Source of the DNA: Peromyscus leucopus
Taxonomy: Eukaryota > Chordata > Mammalia > Rodentia > Cricetidae
Assembly: GCF_004664715.2 (NCBI RefSeq)
Contig: NC_051063.1
Span: 114,500,829-114,564,828, forward strand
DNA: 64,000 nucleotides
Direction of reading: 5' to 3'
Shown: piece after piece, positions 1 to 11,189 of the stretch
Layout: the number at the start of each line of letters is the position of its first letter
Position numbering within the stretch: the first letter of the stretch is position 1
Translations under genes and position numbers: made by a program
The notes under the pieces: model-generated
Database searches by the model: none
What the model saw: only the letters and a program-made list of their open reading frames with translations
Told to the model about the DNA's origin: nothing

Positions 1-470
1 CCACACCCTTGGCTCCTGGCCATACTTTGGTTCCTGGAGGGAGGCAAGTGATTGTCTTTACACTGAACTCAAGTAACCAAGGATAACTCCCCAGTTGCTT
101 TCCCTAAGGAACTCCAGGTATAGGTCAGGTTTTCCCTGTGGTCTGAATAAAGCAGATAGCACTCTGGAAAACATAAACAGAGTCCTAGGAACACACAAAC
201 ACACACTTGTATGTCCTTGTGTCTGGTCCTAACTGCTTGTGGAGAAGTTCCTGCCAGGAAGCTCAGAAGTTGCTAGCCACAATAGTGCCTACTAAGCACA
301 AGAAAACGGTACAGTGCATTGACCAAATTCAGCACACAGTGGGTGTCTAATCCTAGAATCTTGAACTCTATTCTGGAGATATGGCAAGGGTCCTTAGATA
401 CTCTTTCTGGATTTTAGCCTCAATCATTTTGCCAAAAGGACACCTTGCTTTTTATTTGAAATAGCAAATA

Positions 471-565
471 AGGGCTGGAGCTGCAGTTTCAATGGTAGAG
501 TTCTGGTCTAGCATGTCAGTGTCCCTGAGTTCAATGTCTATTTCAAATAAATAAATAAATACATT
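471..565 (+). mobile_element. ID/B4-like SINE
   Basis: ggctggagctgcagtttcaa...tggtagagttctggtctagc is a diverged ID head, followed by an AAATA tail. Confidence 0.5.
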
Positions 566-1399
566 TCATACATATGCATATACACATTCAACCAATCAAA
601 TGATGAATAAATAAATAAAATAGAGAATAAGCTTAGCCCCAAAGCAGGACATATTTGCCTTTTTTTTTTCAAATAAAATGGCTTCTATGTGATTCATATA
701 AATTGAAATATAGGGATCATCATTTTTCAATATACCATGTACCTTCTTGAAGCAACTTTGGATTAAATAGCGGTACCACATCTACAAAGAATGTTAACCA
801 AAAAAAAAAAATCTTTAAAACCTGGTGCCTCATCTGTACCTACAATTATACCAATTATACCAATCAACCTCAGGTGCATTTTCTATCCTTCAGGATGTGA
901 CTGTCCTAAAAAGACACTTAGCCATTTCATTCACAATATTGAGAAACTTCCGTTAATGTCTTGAATTCTTGAAGATAAAGGGTAGGTTTTTAAGCCTGAT
1001 TTGACTTCTGGCTGTCAATTTACCACACTGGCAGAACCTCCAGCCATAACTGAACTGCCTCGTGTGACAACTCGGTGGTCTCTCCATGCTCCTGTCTCGG
1101 GTCCCTCCTGTCCGTGCTTTTGAAAGATGCGTGTCTCTGTATCTGTCGTCTCCACTTTGTCCCCTTCCCAACTTAGCAAAATGCCACTCAGCCCGATCTA
1201 CGTCATCTGTCACATTCCAACTTTTCTAGGTAGCTGCTTTCTCGGCGATCTCACAGTAAGCTGTGTATTTATTTTACCAAAACACTCACCACCTTGTACC
1301 ATGATTATTCCTTAACTGTTGTTGTCCAAAAGAACCGAAAGAAGAGGCCAAGAGAAATGAAGAGGACCGAGATGGACGGAGTAAGGACAAGGAGATGGC

Positions 1400-1702
1400 A
1401 ATCAGTAGAGTGCCACCCAAACATGGAGACCTGAGTTCAGATTCGGGCACCCACTTAAAAAGCTGGGAGTGACAACACACACCTCTAATCCCAGCTGAGG
1501 ATGGGGAGGCAGGAGGGTCCAGGTGCTTCCTGGTCAGCCAGTCTCCCCCGTCCATGAGCTCCAGGGTCAATGAGAGAGCCTGTCTCAAAAAATAAAGTGG
1601 GGAACGGCAGAGGAAGGTCCACGAGGTTGGCCTCCAGCCTCACATCTGCACGTGCATCTGTGTGTGTACACATATGAACATACGCACACATGAGCACACA
1701 GA
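1400..1702 (+). mobile_element. B3 SINE
   Basis: gacctgagttcagattcggg, acctctaatcccagctgagg, gagagcctgtctcaaaaaat and a CA-rich end. Confidence 0.75.
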
Positions 1703-1884
1703 AGGGAACCGACACTCGCCAACACTGCTGCCTTTCCACCCCTCTCCTGGTCCTTTTTTCTGTTCTGTCTGGTCTTCTTCCCTTTCCCTTGGCTTCCTTT
1801 GGCTTTTGGGGATGGCGACAGGGAAGTAAAACCCTCGGTACTCTGTACACAGGAGGTACAGCTTTACTTTAATGTATCTTATCA

Positions 1885-2025
1885 CACCCTAAGAGGTTAT
1901 GAAGCAGTTTTTCAGAGAAGGAAACAGACTTGGAGAGACTAGGTTACTGCTCAATTTGAGCAACTGGTGAATGAATCCAAAAGGTGACCTGACTCCAAAG
2001 CCAGATTTATTCTTCTGCCAGTTGG
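1885..2025 (-). mobile_element. MIR
   Basis: Antisense MIR pattern: gagaaggaaacagacttgga, ggttactgctcaatttgagc, gactccaaagccag. Confidence 0.5.
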
Positions 2026-2329
2026 TTTTGTGGGAAACATGGGCTTCCAGACCCATATTTGACCATGAACACTAACCAGAAATACCTTCTTTACTATAAC
2101 CCTTCTTCTTTCATGTGGCTAGATGAGAGTCCCAGCTTCTGACTATCTATGGGTGTGCTTCAAGAAATATCCATTATTAACCATCAGTTAGCAAAGTGTC
2201 CCAGGAGTTTAGCAAGACCACAATGGTTACATTTTTGTGAAGGCAGTGTGTATTATTTCTGAGAGCTCTCCTTCCAACTAGATAAGCAAAAGACTGATGA
2301 GAAAATACTGTACTAGGTAATAGCTCTTC

Positions 2330-2548
2330 TTGGGACTAGAGTGTAAGCAGTTAAGAGTACTTGTGCTCTTGCAGAGAACCCAAGTTTTAGTCCCAGCACC
2401 CACATGGTGGGTTAGAACTATCTGTAACTCCAGTGCCAGGGGATCTGAGGCCCTCTTCTGACCACCACGGGTACCAGGCACACATGTGGTACAGACATAC
2501 ATACAAACAAAACACTCATAAATAAAATAAAAATAAATAAATATTAAA
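2330..2548 (+). mobile_element. B2/B3A SINE
   Basis: gcagttaagagtacttgtgc, cccagcacccacatggtggg, gccctcttctgacc and an AAATAA tail. Confidence 0.8.
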
Positions 2549-2747
2549 TGGATGTTCTGCTTATCACCATGTTCTTGTTATTATTTGTAGCATCACCAAA
2601 ATGAATGGGGGGGAGAAACAATGTTTTCTCTTCTAAAGACCATAAAATATATGATTCATTTAATGTGTGCAGCACTAGTGCTTAATGCTCTGAGGATAAC
2701 ACATTAGTTACCTTCCTCTAGAGCAGTACTGATCCTTTCTTAACGTG

Positions 2748-2902
2748 TACCTGTTTGATTTGAGATGGGGCATGTGCTGCAGAACAAATATGGAGGTCAG
2801 GGGACAATTATCAGGGGTCAGTTCCCTCCTTCCATGGTATGGGTCCCTAGGCTTGAACCCAGGTCATCAGACTTTACCTGCTGAGCCATCTCACTAGGCC
2901 CA
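2748..2902 (-). mobile_element. B3 SINE fragment
   Basis: Antisense head ctgctgagccatctcactag preceded by gcttgaacccaggtcatcag. Confidence 0.75.
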
Positions 2903-3148
2903 GTATTGACAGGCCACTGACCCATCACTTTGTAATTTATTGTCACCCTAGATAGTCCCTGAACTACTTAATCCCCATTATTATTATCTTCTATAGGAAA
3001 ATTTCCCAAATTTTTACAACACACCCGTTTTCAAATATTCTTTTGTGTAGTCTCAACACTGTATAAACTATGCGTCCTCCTTCTGCACCTAGAGGTCAAT
3101 TTGTAACCTGAGTTACAGCTTGTATCCTGCGTTCATGAGCAAGAGGAC

Positions 3149-3382
3149 AGGATGCCAGTGGGGTACAGGCAGGTACCAGGTACTTGGAATTGTCTTCTGA
3201 TGGTCTGAGCCACGGGCTCTGAGGTCAGGATGCCAGTGGGGTACAGGCAGGTACCAGGTACTTGGAATTGTCTTCTGATGGTCTGAGCCACGGGCTCTGA
3301 GGTCAGGATGCCAGTGGGGTACAGGCAGGTACCAGGTACTTGGAATTGTCTTCTGATGGTCTGAGCCACAGGCTCTGAGGTC
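3149..3382. repeat. VNTR, three 78-bp units
   Basis: Three units (3149-3226, 3227-3304, 3305-3382) begin aggatgccagtggggtacag; they are identical except for one base in the third (cacgggctct to cacaggctct). A partial unit lies at 3422-3452. Because 78 is a multiple of 3, two - strand frames stay open across all units; they have no upstream support as genes. Confidence 0.95.
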
Positions 3383-3454
3383 AGTCATGATACAGCAGTA
3401 CCATACTTGAATGTTCTATGTCTGAACCACAGGCTCTGAGGTCAGGATGCCATA

Positions 3455-3640
3455 GTGCACATCTCTTGCTGGCTATGTGACCTTCTATAACTTAACTGTG
3501 CCTCAATTTTCAATGAGTGGAACCAAAACCAGTATCAGTAATAAACTTTCGATAATTAACAAACGTACCTAGGTACAGTGTTTAGAATAATACCTGATAC
3601 ATAATAAGTGCTAACTCAATGTCAGATACCACTGTCATCA
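3455..3640 (+). mobile_element. MIR
   Basis: gctatgtgaccttctataac, tgtgcctcaattttcaatga, aataatacctgatacataat. Confidence 0.6.
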
Positions 3641-4659
3641 CTTGCTTGCATCATGGGGTTGAAAGGGGCATTTTGAAGTGATTAGAGATAATGTACTATG
3701 CTGCGTTAGCAGCCGAACACACCCAGTTCAGGTGAAATGCTTTCAAAGGGACTGAGGAAGATGAATCCTATATAACCTTGCCAACACTGATGCAAAAGAC
3801 TTCTTGCATTCACGGATTGAATGTCTGTGGTTTTAACTACTCGTGAGTCGCCTTAAACATGACACATGGAAACTAGTTAAATCAGAATGGCCTCAGATGG
3901 GTATGAAGAAGCAGCAAGTCTTTAAATGATGACTCTTGACCAGCCACTCGACAATAGCGTCTGCTCTGGCTGATTTTCTTTAAATATACAAGTTTGTCCA
4001 AGTCTCTTTGCGATATGTTGAGGAAGATAGGACCAAAGACATCTTAGGGACACATAAAGACTATAGGATACGGTAACAAGTTAGGATTTGGGGACAACAG
4101 AGTTCTCAAGATGCATTCCCTGAACATTTCCACAATGACGAAACTAAACAACCTTAGCCTACATTTGGAAAACATCAAACTGAAAATCCAAACCCTTTAC
4201 TTCCAAAATTCAAATGACTAGTCTCAAACCAACAGTGGTAATGAATCTGCCTTAAAGAATCCAGCTTGCCACATCTACCTTCTTCCCCATGAAGATCCCT
4301 GGCAGAGAGACGCAGAGCGGTCAGAGCACAGATCTGACTGAACAGCTTCTTCTGGTCTGGGCTCCAGCTCATGCCCTCAGCCTCACAGGCCTGTGTTTTA
4401 ACCAAGTGACTCAGCCAGTGGCAGGAAAGCTTGGGCGCCTGTGGCCGTGAGTAATGGCAGCATAAAACACATCTGTCTGATCAGAAGCCGACGGTGTCAG
4501 TTCCGTACTGTGAAAACCTCACAGTAAAACAATGCTTGCACAGGGGAAAAAAGAAGAGGCTGTTCACCCAGAGGCCATGTGATGCCTTTCTTTCTCCTCT
4601 AGCTCAGATGTGTGTGGAATTGGTTACAAGGTCTTTCTGTGTATGCATGTGGGCCCACA

Positions 4660-4743
4660 CTCTTGTATTCTGTACATGCTGGGGATCAACCCCAGGGTCT
4701 TGTGCATGCTAAGCAAGCACTTCACCTCCAGGACCCAGCCCTA
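4660..4743 (-). mobile_element. ID SINE
   Basis: The complement of tgctggggatcaaccccagg, gcatgctaagcaagcacttc gives an ID head. Confidence 0.65.
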
Positions 4744-4844
4744 TAATACTTATGAATGTGGTTTTGGAGGTTTACATTCATAAAGAAGCCATTGTAACCG
4801 TCAGAGCGGCATAGTACCATGTCTCAGCAGACTTCAACAGACTG

Positions 4845-4965
4845 ATTCATTCATTCTTTCATTTGTTCATTTACAGTTTAAAATACCTCACTAAACTTCT
4901 ATGGGGCGCCAGCCTCAGGGTGCAGCATTGAACAGCACAGTCCGAGCCCTCAGGGTCTCAGTCTT
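4845..4965 (+). mobile_element. L2 fragment
   Basis: tcattcattctttcatttg ... gcattgaacagcacagtccg ... gccctcaggg follows the L2 3' end. Confidence 0.5.
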
Positions 4966-6303
4966 TTCCTACGTGGATCTTTTCATTACATTCTTGTTCT
5001 GGCCACCGCTGGGTTCCCTCTCCTGTCTTCTGGATCCTCTACTTCACTGCCTCTGGTGCTGTGCTAGTCAAGTGGGGTCATGTGCTTCTCCCATCTTCTG
5101 GAAAAGTTCTAGCACATGGCCAAGTGCCCAAGGGCGCACTGCAGAAAAGCACTGTCCTTAGTAACTTAAGTGGCAAGTACATGATGAACCGCATGACTTT
5201 ATTATGATTTTTTTAAAACCTGTTTTTATTATATTTCCATATCCTGCCAATCCAAAAATTATCCCCCAAACTGTTTTCTCCTCCCACCATTGTAGGAGGT
5301 TCTAGATTAACAGCTTACAATTGAATGACTAACGACAACTGCCCTCTAGACAGTGTGTGAAGGGCAGTCAGGTGAGGACTATCCCAACGGGGTCACCAAA
5401 AGCTCAAAGCAACAGAGAGTTGTGGGAACATTGTCTGACTACTTGAGTCATTTGAGACCTGAGTAGAAAATCATCCAGAGTCAGATTTTTTAAGATTGCA
5501 AAAAATCTCATCCAATCCAGCTCCCTAACTGTGTAAGTAAAGAAACCTGGGTTCAGAAGGAAGGGGGAAGGCCAATTTGTACAATTTGTCTTTTGTGGGT
5601 GCAGAGGTGATAGCCAAGTCACCTACTTCCCACAGTAGGACCCATTTGTCCGTCTTCCCAGGGTTCAAAGAGTACGGTGCATGCCTGAGAAGCCTTGTTG
5701 GAGCCATGGCTCATGGCTCCCAGTCTTCACCAATGGGCCCCTGCCTTTCAAGCTGCTCTTACTGTTTCCACCTAGCATGCCTCTGCCTAGCTTGGATAGC
5801 TCTCAGAATTGCCTGCACAAACACAACTCGGCCTGTACAACTCTGCCTCAGAATTGTCTGCACAAGGTCAACGCTGCCATCACACTGTAAAACAGAAGTG
5901 TCTGCTCACCTCTTCTACTCAGGACTGTGATTAAGATAGAGAACTATTAGCCACCAAATACTTCTGGAATCTTAATTTTAAATCAAAAAGGGAGAGAGAG
6001 AGAGAAAGAAGAAACAAAATGAAACTTGGGTTCGAGTTCCAGAAAGCATATTATAATTAAGTCCTTTTGAGTCAAAAGTTGGATCCCACCACTTCATTAA
6101 GTCTGACAAAGCTTCCAAACTTTCTATATTTAAACGTGTTAATAGCATGCACACTTGTGTGCAACTCAAGTAATAAATAATAACTCCTAACACTTGGTTC
6201 TCATGCGACAGACAGGGGAAAGCAGAGGAGTGGTCCCCTGAAGGTGTTAAATGTTTGGTGACACCCCTGGGACATACTGGAACCTTTAAGAAGAAGGATA
6301 AGG

Positions 6304-6513
6304 GGATTATAAAGATGGCTCAGTGGTTAAGAGCACTGGCTGCTCTTCCAGAGCACCCAGGTCAGATTCCCAGAACTCATATGACAGTTCATAACCATCT
6401 GTAACTCCAGGGGATGTGACACCCTCTTGTGAACTTCAGGGGCACCAGGCACTCATGTGGTGCGTGGGCATACTTCATGCAAAACATACACATTAAATTA
6501 ATTAAAAAAAAAA
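6304..6513 (+). mobile_element. B2 SINE
   Basis: agatggctcagtggttaaga, ctgctcttccagagcaccca and an A-rich tail. Confidence 0.9.
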
Positions 6514-6539
6514 AAGATCAGTAAGAGTGCCTGATGAAC

Positions 6540-6640
6540 ATAAGGGGGTTCATTATCTCCATTCACAAAAGGGAGAACTCAAGGAAGCTACCAGCTTTGC
6601 CTGAGATCACGCGGGTAATAAAATGCAGTGGTCAGCAGGG
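6540..6640 (-). mobile_element. MIR fragment
   Basis: Antisense MIR pattern attatctccattcacaaaag, tgcctgagatcacgcgggta. Confidence 0.45.
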
Positions 6641-6979
6641 ACCTTTGGTGGTGGGAGGGGCTTCCTTCTTGCTTTACAAATGAGCTTTGGAATTTTCTGC
6701 TCTAATCTTGCACAGCAACACAGAGAAGAGCAAGCCTTCCTGTGAGACATTCAGCAAGGCGGAGCGCAGATGACCCTGTAACTTCAGGGCAGCCCAACCA
6801 CCTGACATCTCTCTGCTAGAGACTGAATGATAAAGGAGAATTACAGGGTACGGTGATACACACTGGGGCTCACACTGCAATTAAGCTTTATGATTCTTTA
6901 AGTATTTATTATTCATCCTCTGTCTTCTTTAAAAGCAGTCAGATGGCTCTTAACTCTGATAGGAATTCAACCAAAACGA

Positions 6980-6980
<1 letters not shown>

Positions 6981-7030
<50 letters not shown>
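6981..7030 (+). repeat. (TG)n microsatellite
   Basis: About 25 uninterrupted TG units. It abuts the tail of an antisense B3/B2. Confidence 0.95.
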
Positions 7031-7031
<1 letters not shown>

Positions 7032-7122
7032 CATGGCATGCATGTGGGTTCCAGGTCTCAAGCTCAGGTAGTCACACTTGATGGCAAGCACCTTTACCTG
7101 CTAAGTCATCTCACTGGCCCAG
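7031..7122 (-). mobile_element. B3/B2 SINE fragment
   Basis: Antisense head ctgctaagtcatctcactgg; the TG run is its former CA tail. Confidence 0.7.
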
Positions 7123-7946
7123 AAAAAAAATCCCAGCAGTTAAGCTGGGATTCATAGATCATGAAAACATCCTATGTCATCAAGGCGATAACCAAGCTTG
7201 CTGGAGCTGACCTGTGCCCTTCTCCCAAGAGCACTTCTTCTTCTTCCCCCATTAGGGATCCTTCTAGGAGAGATTTTGTAAGCTTTAAAGCAAACAGAAC
7301 CATCTTATAGGCCCCTTTTCGAGAGCATTGACAACCTCATTAATACCAAATCACTTCTCGGGTAAGTTTTTTTAAAAGTCAATTTTTTCTTTTTGAGCTA
7401 TTTTTTTAGTTCTATAAAAACGGGTATAAACTTTTTAGCAAAGGAATTTTGGAAGTCCACAAAGGCACAGGTTACCCTACCTCCCTTGCCCAACACCCTC
7501 TGGCTGGCATCATGGGTTTGGAGGATAAGGCCCAGGCTGCCCACACACTGCTTTGCTGTCTTTGGGGTAGCAGATCACTCTCTACAAGGTGCTAATTCAT
7601 TCATTCATTCATTCCACAAGTGTTTATTGAGCAAAGCCTGGAATGAGCCTCTTAGGGGACAGAGGGATCATTCACAAGCCAACGGTCAGGTCTAACGGAT
7701 CAGATTCAGACAATCAATCCTTCTTTAGACCCCGAACCACTTCCAGGATAAAGCAAACAGAATTCCTGCCCCACCCAAGCAGTAGCAGCTAAGTAGATGT
7801 GACCTGCCTTCTGGAACAGGGCTGCTGTGAGAGAGGCAATGTCAGTGTCTGGTTCCCCCAGAACGATGGGTGGTCCTGACCATAGATGCCAATAGGACCT
7901 CTGAGATGCTTTAACAGTGCCCAGCACTAAGCGAGAGCTCGATAAT

Positions 7947-7975
7947 GGGGTGGGTGGGTGGGTGGGTGGGTGGTT
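7947..7975 (+). repeat. (GGGT)n repeat
   Basis: Seven GGGT-type units, each with three G in a row, so able to form a G-quadruplex on the + strand. Confidence 0.9.
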
Positions 7976-8039
7976 GGGTTAGTTGGTGCTTGCTTGCTTG
8001 GTTTTTACCTGCTCCAGCTTATCTTTACAGAAGAGTACA

Positions 8040-8255
8040 AAGTAGAAAGGTTTTTGAAGTAGAAACTAGATTGGAATCCCAGCTGGGCCAAAGATGAGCT
8101 ATGGTAGAATAAGAGAAACAGTCTTTTTGAGCCTCAGTATCTCAATTGTAAAATGAGGTGTAGTGTATCAACCTGGAGAGACTTTGTGAGAATTTAGGAA
8201 CACCTTATACAGAGAACAGTGTGTCTGGCCCATAATAAACGTCCTGTAAAGAGCA
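8040..8255 (+). mobile_element. MIR, nearly full length
   Basis: ttggaatcccagctgggcca, gagcctcagtatctcaattg, taaaatgaggtgtag, tctggcccataataaacgtc. Confidence 0.75.
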
Positions 8256-8999
8256 CTCGGCATCGCCCCTCCCTCTTTCCCTGGCCTTCTCTTCTTCCTG
8301 GACACAGTTAGTGGGTCCTAGAATCTGCTTTCAAATGGATGCCACTCCAGGAGTGATGAAGGGCAGAGCTGCGGAGGTCCAGGAAGTTGTTCGGGGCGAC
8401 AGGTGCTGGAGAGCTACAGAAACTGGTTCAAGACCTCAGCTACTTTCAGCTAGCCTGCTCTGTCGGGTTGCTCCATCCTGCAGACAGCAGGGACCAGTAA
8501 ACTATCCCCGAAGGGTTGTCAAAAGGGAAAGAGAAGGCTGGGCAGCAGTTTGAGCTCATCCTACCCGCCAGCGTCTGCCTGAATCCCATCAGGCTTCCTC
8601 TGCACACTGCTCCCAGGCTGTAGGGTCAGAGAGCTGTGATTCCAAGTATGTGTCTAGAATCCCCTCAGAATCGGGAGCCCACAGCCTGGAGTTCCGGAGG
8701 CTGCTGGTCACATACTAGTCCTTGGTAAAAATAAGAACTTTTCAATGACGCAGGAAATGGAGCCCCTCATAGCCAAAGGCGACTTATAAAGGGAGGAAAG
8801 GGGAAAGGGAAAAGGGAGGAGGCACGATGAGGGCAGAGACCCACTTCCTACCCCACTTCCTACCGGCTGCTGGAGTCTTACACCCTGAAACACTAGCTTT
8901 TGCAGTTTGAAGCGGGCAAATCCCACCCCTGTAACTTAGCTCGCTAAGAAAAGAGGTCTGGCTGGATGTAGGGAAAACTGTCCCAAAACAATTCTGCTC

Positions 9000-9760
9000 A
9001 TTTTGAAACTAGAGTTCGCGGGTCCCTTAGCTGCCCTTCCCTTCGAAGCACCTGAGCAAAGCTCTACCCTCTGCCGGTCCTTATTTGAGCGCCCTGGGGG
9101 CCACTGCTCTGCAGCCAGGTTCTGCTGGTCTCCAGCCCCAGGTCTGGGATCAGTCCTTCAAAGCCACCCCCCGCCCATCGCGACCGTCCAGCATAGTCCT
9201 GCTTACCTGGACTCCCCAGCTTCACGGACGCGGCGAGGGCAGCAGGAGTGAGTCTTGCTAAAGGAGAAACTGAGGAATGAAGCTTGTCGGTTGCCGACAC
9301 CGTTCACGTTTTAGCGGTCAGAATAGCAAGGGCAACAAAAATCTCTCTACACCAATTCCCTCCCGCTACACTGAGACCCAGGGCAGGACCCAAAAAGCAG
9401 TCCAGGTGGCACGGCCAGTGGGCAGAAAAGCCAGACCCAGAGCGCGCGCCGGATCTCCGCCCCAACCTCCCCGGCCGCTGCTTGGAGTCTGCGCCCGGCT
9501 GCCCGCGGTACCTCCCCGGAGCTTCTCTCTGCCACCGGGGCTGGCAGCCGCTTGCACCGCCCAGGTGTCGCCCGCTGCTGTCCCGGGCGGCGGGAGTGGG
9601 AGGGCAGCGCCTGACCCTCCCGGAGCACAGGGCCCGCCCCGCCCGCCCCACCCACCCCGCCCGCCGCGCCGCCTCCTGAGCGCGAGTCCCTGAGCTTCTT
9701 CAAGCTTCCTCCCAAGCCTCCTTTTCTACTTATCCGGGAAGCCATCGGGCTTTTATTCAA
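9000..9760 (-). promoter_or_regulatory. Sytl2: CpG island, probable Sytl2 promoter
   Basis: This is the strongest CpG island of the window, densest at 9430-9670. Read on the - strand it contains a good splice donor (9207/9206) and, near its upstream end, a TATA-like GAATAAAAG at about 9749-9757. In human and mouse SYTL2 lies next to CCDC83 and is transcribed in the opposite direction, which is the basis for the name. The several 100-140 aa open frames across the island, on both strands, are read as GC-bias artefacts. Confidence 0.6.
9207..9720 (-). other. Sytl2: Probable noncoding first exon of Sytl2 (synaptotagmin-like 2)
   Basis: On the - strand the island ends in ...GGGGAGTCCAG|GTAAGC, a near-ideal 5' splice site with the last exon base at 9207. 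The start is only approximate, set about 30 bp below a TATA-like GAATAAAAG. No Slp-homology-domain coding sequence is visible, so the exon would be 5' UTR. SYTL2 (Slp2) is a Rab27 effector with tandem C2 domains that acts in vesicle docking, but nothing of the protein is encoded here. The alternative is the first exon of an unannotated noncoding RNA. Confidence 0.5.
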
Positions 9761-9797
9761 ATAAAGAAAGCGGTACTTTAAAAAACAAACACACAGA

Positions 9798-9798
<1 letters not shown>

Positions 9799-9831
<33 letters not shown>
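9799..9831 (+). repeat. poly-A run
   Basis: Over 30 A, upstream of the - strand CpG island promoter. Confidence 0.9.
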
Positions 9832-9835
<4 letters not shown>

Positions 9836-9979
9836 ATGCTTAAGAAGCCCCTGGACCCTCCATCTGAAAAGTAGGGACGATCACCACTGCTCGGGGAGAA
9901 GAGGTACCTCACAATCAGGCATCAGTTTCTTTATGGGGATAGTTAGAATTAAATGATGTGATAATTTAAAAGTAGCAGT

Positions 9980-10060
9980 TGGGAGACCAGGGTCAGGAGG
10001 ATTGCCTTGAGTTCGAGGCTAGCCTCTATTAGAGAATGAGACTCTTAAAAAAAAGAAAAA
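9980..10060 (+). mobile_element. B1/B4 fragment
   Basis: ggagaccagggtcaggagga, gccttgagttcgaggctagc, A-rich end. Confidence 0.5.
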
Positions 10061-10090
10061 AAAAAGGATATTAAAAATATCTGCTAATAC

Positions 10091-10166
10091 AGGGCCAGTG
10101 AGATGGCTCACTGGTAAAAGCAGTTTTCGGACAATCCAAAACCCCTGAGTGTGATTCCTCATCCCT
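10091..10166 (+). mobile_element. B2 SINE head fragment
   Basis: gggccagtgagatggctcac followed by a diverged body, cut off at the 94-bp duplication. Confidence 0.55.
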
Positions 10167-10354
10167 CCTTGAAAGAGGAAATAGTTTCTTCTCTCTCTTC
10201 TCTCTCTCTCTTAAGGGTCAGTGATCCTCAAGGCTCTGGCCAAGGCAGGCACACCTTTTTCCTTGAAAGAGGAAATAGTTTCTTCTCTCTCTTCTCTCTC
10301 TCTCTTAAGGGTCAGTGATCCTCAAGGCTCTGGCCAAGGCAGGCACACCTTTTT
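10167..10354 (+). repeat. Tandem duplication, 2 x 94 bp
   Basis: 10167-10260 and 10261-10354 appear identical (ccttgaaagaggaaatagtt ... aaggcaggcacaccttttt). The unit includes a CT run. Confidence 0.95.
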
Positions 10355-10534
10355 TTGTTGTTGTTGTTGTTTTGTTTTTTTGTTTTTCGAGACAGGGTTT
10401 CTCTGTGTAGCTTTGCACCTTTCCTGGGATTCACTTGGTAGTCCAGGCTGGCCTCGAACTCACAGAGATCCGCCTGCCTCTGCCTCTACCTCCCGAGTGC
10501 TGGGATTAAAGGCGTGCGCCACCACCGCCCGGCC
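10355..10534 (-). mobile_element. B1 SINE with TSD
   Basis: Full antisense B1 (gagacagggtttctctgtgt ... attaaaggcgtgcgccacca) flanked by GCAGGCACACCTTT at 10339-10352 and 10535-10548. The body shows the cricetid-type tagctttgcacctttcctgg. Confidence 0.95.
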
Positions 10535-11102
10535 GCAGGCACACCTTTAAAGGCAGAAGTGTATCCCGTCCAGGTTTTGAACATCAGAGAACATGGCCAA
10601 CCCAAGCAAACTCCTGCACATGAGGCCTTCTCCTTCCTCTTCATGTTCGGGATTAGCGTTGTCCAGCCAGCTAAGGTTGGATCCAGTCTGCTTCTGGTTC
10701 TTTTAAAACTCTTCTCCAGGACTCACAAAACCATCTGCCTCCAACAGCTTCGTTCTGTCAGAAAGGCACAGTTCCATGCAGCCTGAGAAGTTCCCTTAAC
10801 CTCTTAGAGACCCAGACTCAGATAAAACCAGATCCTTGGCTTCTGTGCAGGAAAGAATTTCATGGTGAGCCATAATGAGAAGCACAGTGCGAGTTTATTA
10901 AAAAATGGAAACAAATGCACACAAGAATAAAGCACGCCTGACAGAGACCACAAGGTGTGGGCTTCTCATAGAGGAGTCGTGGTTAAGTCTTAATGGTGAC
11001 TATACAGGATGGTGGAAGCCTTTGGAATTTCACTGCCTAACCGGTCTCCAAGGGACCCTCTCCGGCTCTCTCTGTATTCTCCTTCTATAAATGAGATTAT
11101 AG

Positions 11103-11189
11103 GGGTTGGGGATTTAGCTCAGTGGTAGAGTGCTTGCTTAACAAGCACAAGGCCCTGGGTTCAGTCCTCAACTCTGGAAAAAAAAAAAC
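11103..11189 (+). mobile_element. ID SINE with TSD
   Basis: ggggttggggatttagctca ... aggccctgggttcagtcctc plus an A tail, flanked by AAATGAGATTATAG at 11089-11102 and 11190-11203. It is tRNA-derived and retains A- and B-box-like segments, but it is a SINE, not a tRNA gene. Confidence 0.95.

Larger units (their letters stand above)
1..9206 (-). other. Sytl2: Probable Sytl2 intron 1 (partial)
   Basis: No exon of a known protein was recognised on either strand. The span holds SINEs, MIR and L2 fragments and a 78-bp VNTR, listed separately. The stretches 566-1380, 3650-4580, 4965-5990, 7122-7590 and 8256-9000 appear to be unique sequence without recognisable features. Confidence 0.5.

Noticed and set aside
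3113..3388. 91- and 78-aa - strand open frames with a 26-residue repeat
   Set aside because: They are produced by the 78-bp VNTR, whose unit length is a multiple of three. No promoter, splice context or known protein supports them.
9277..9760. Overlapping 115-138 aa frames on both strands of the CpG island
   Set aside because: High GC content lowers stop-codon frequency. The translations are Arg/Pro/Gly/Ala-rich without any domain.
11103..11189. Possible tRNA gene (A- and B-box-like segments)
   Set aside because: It is an ID SINE with an A tail and a 14-bp target-site duplication.
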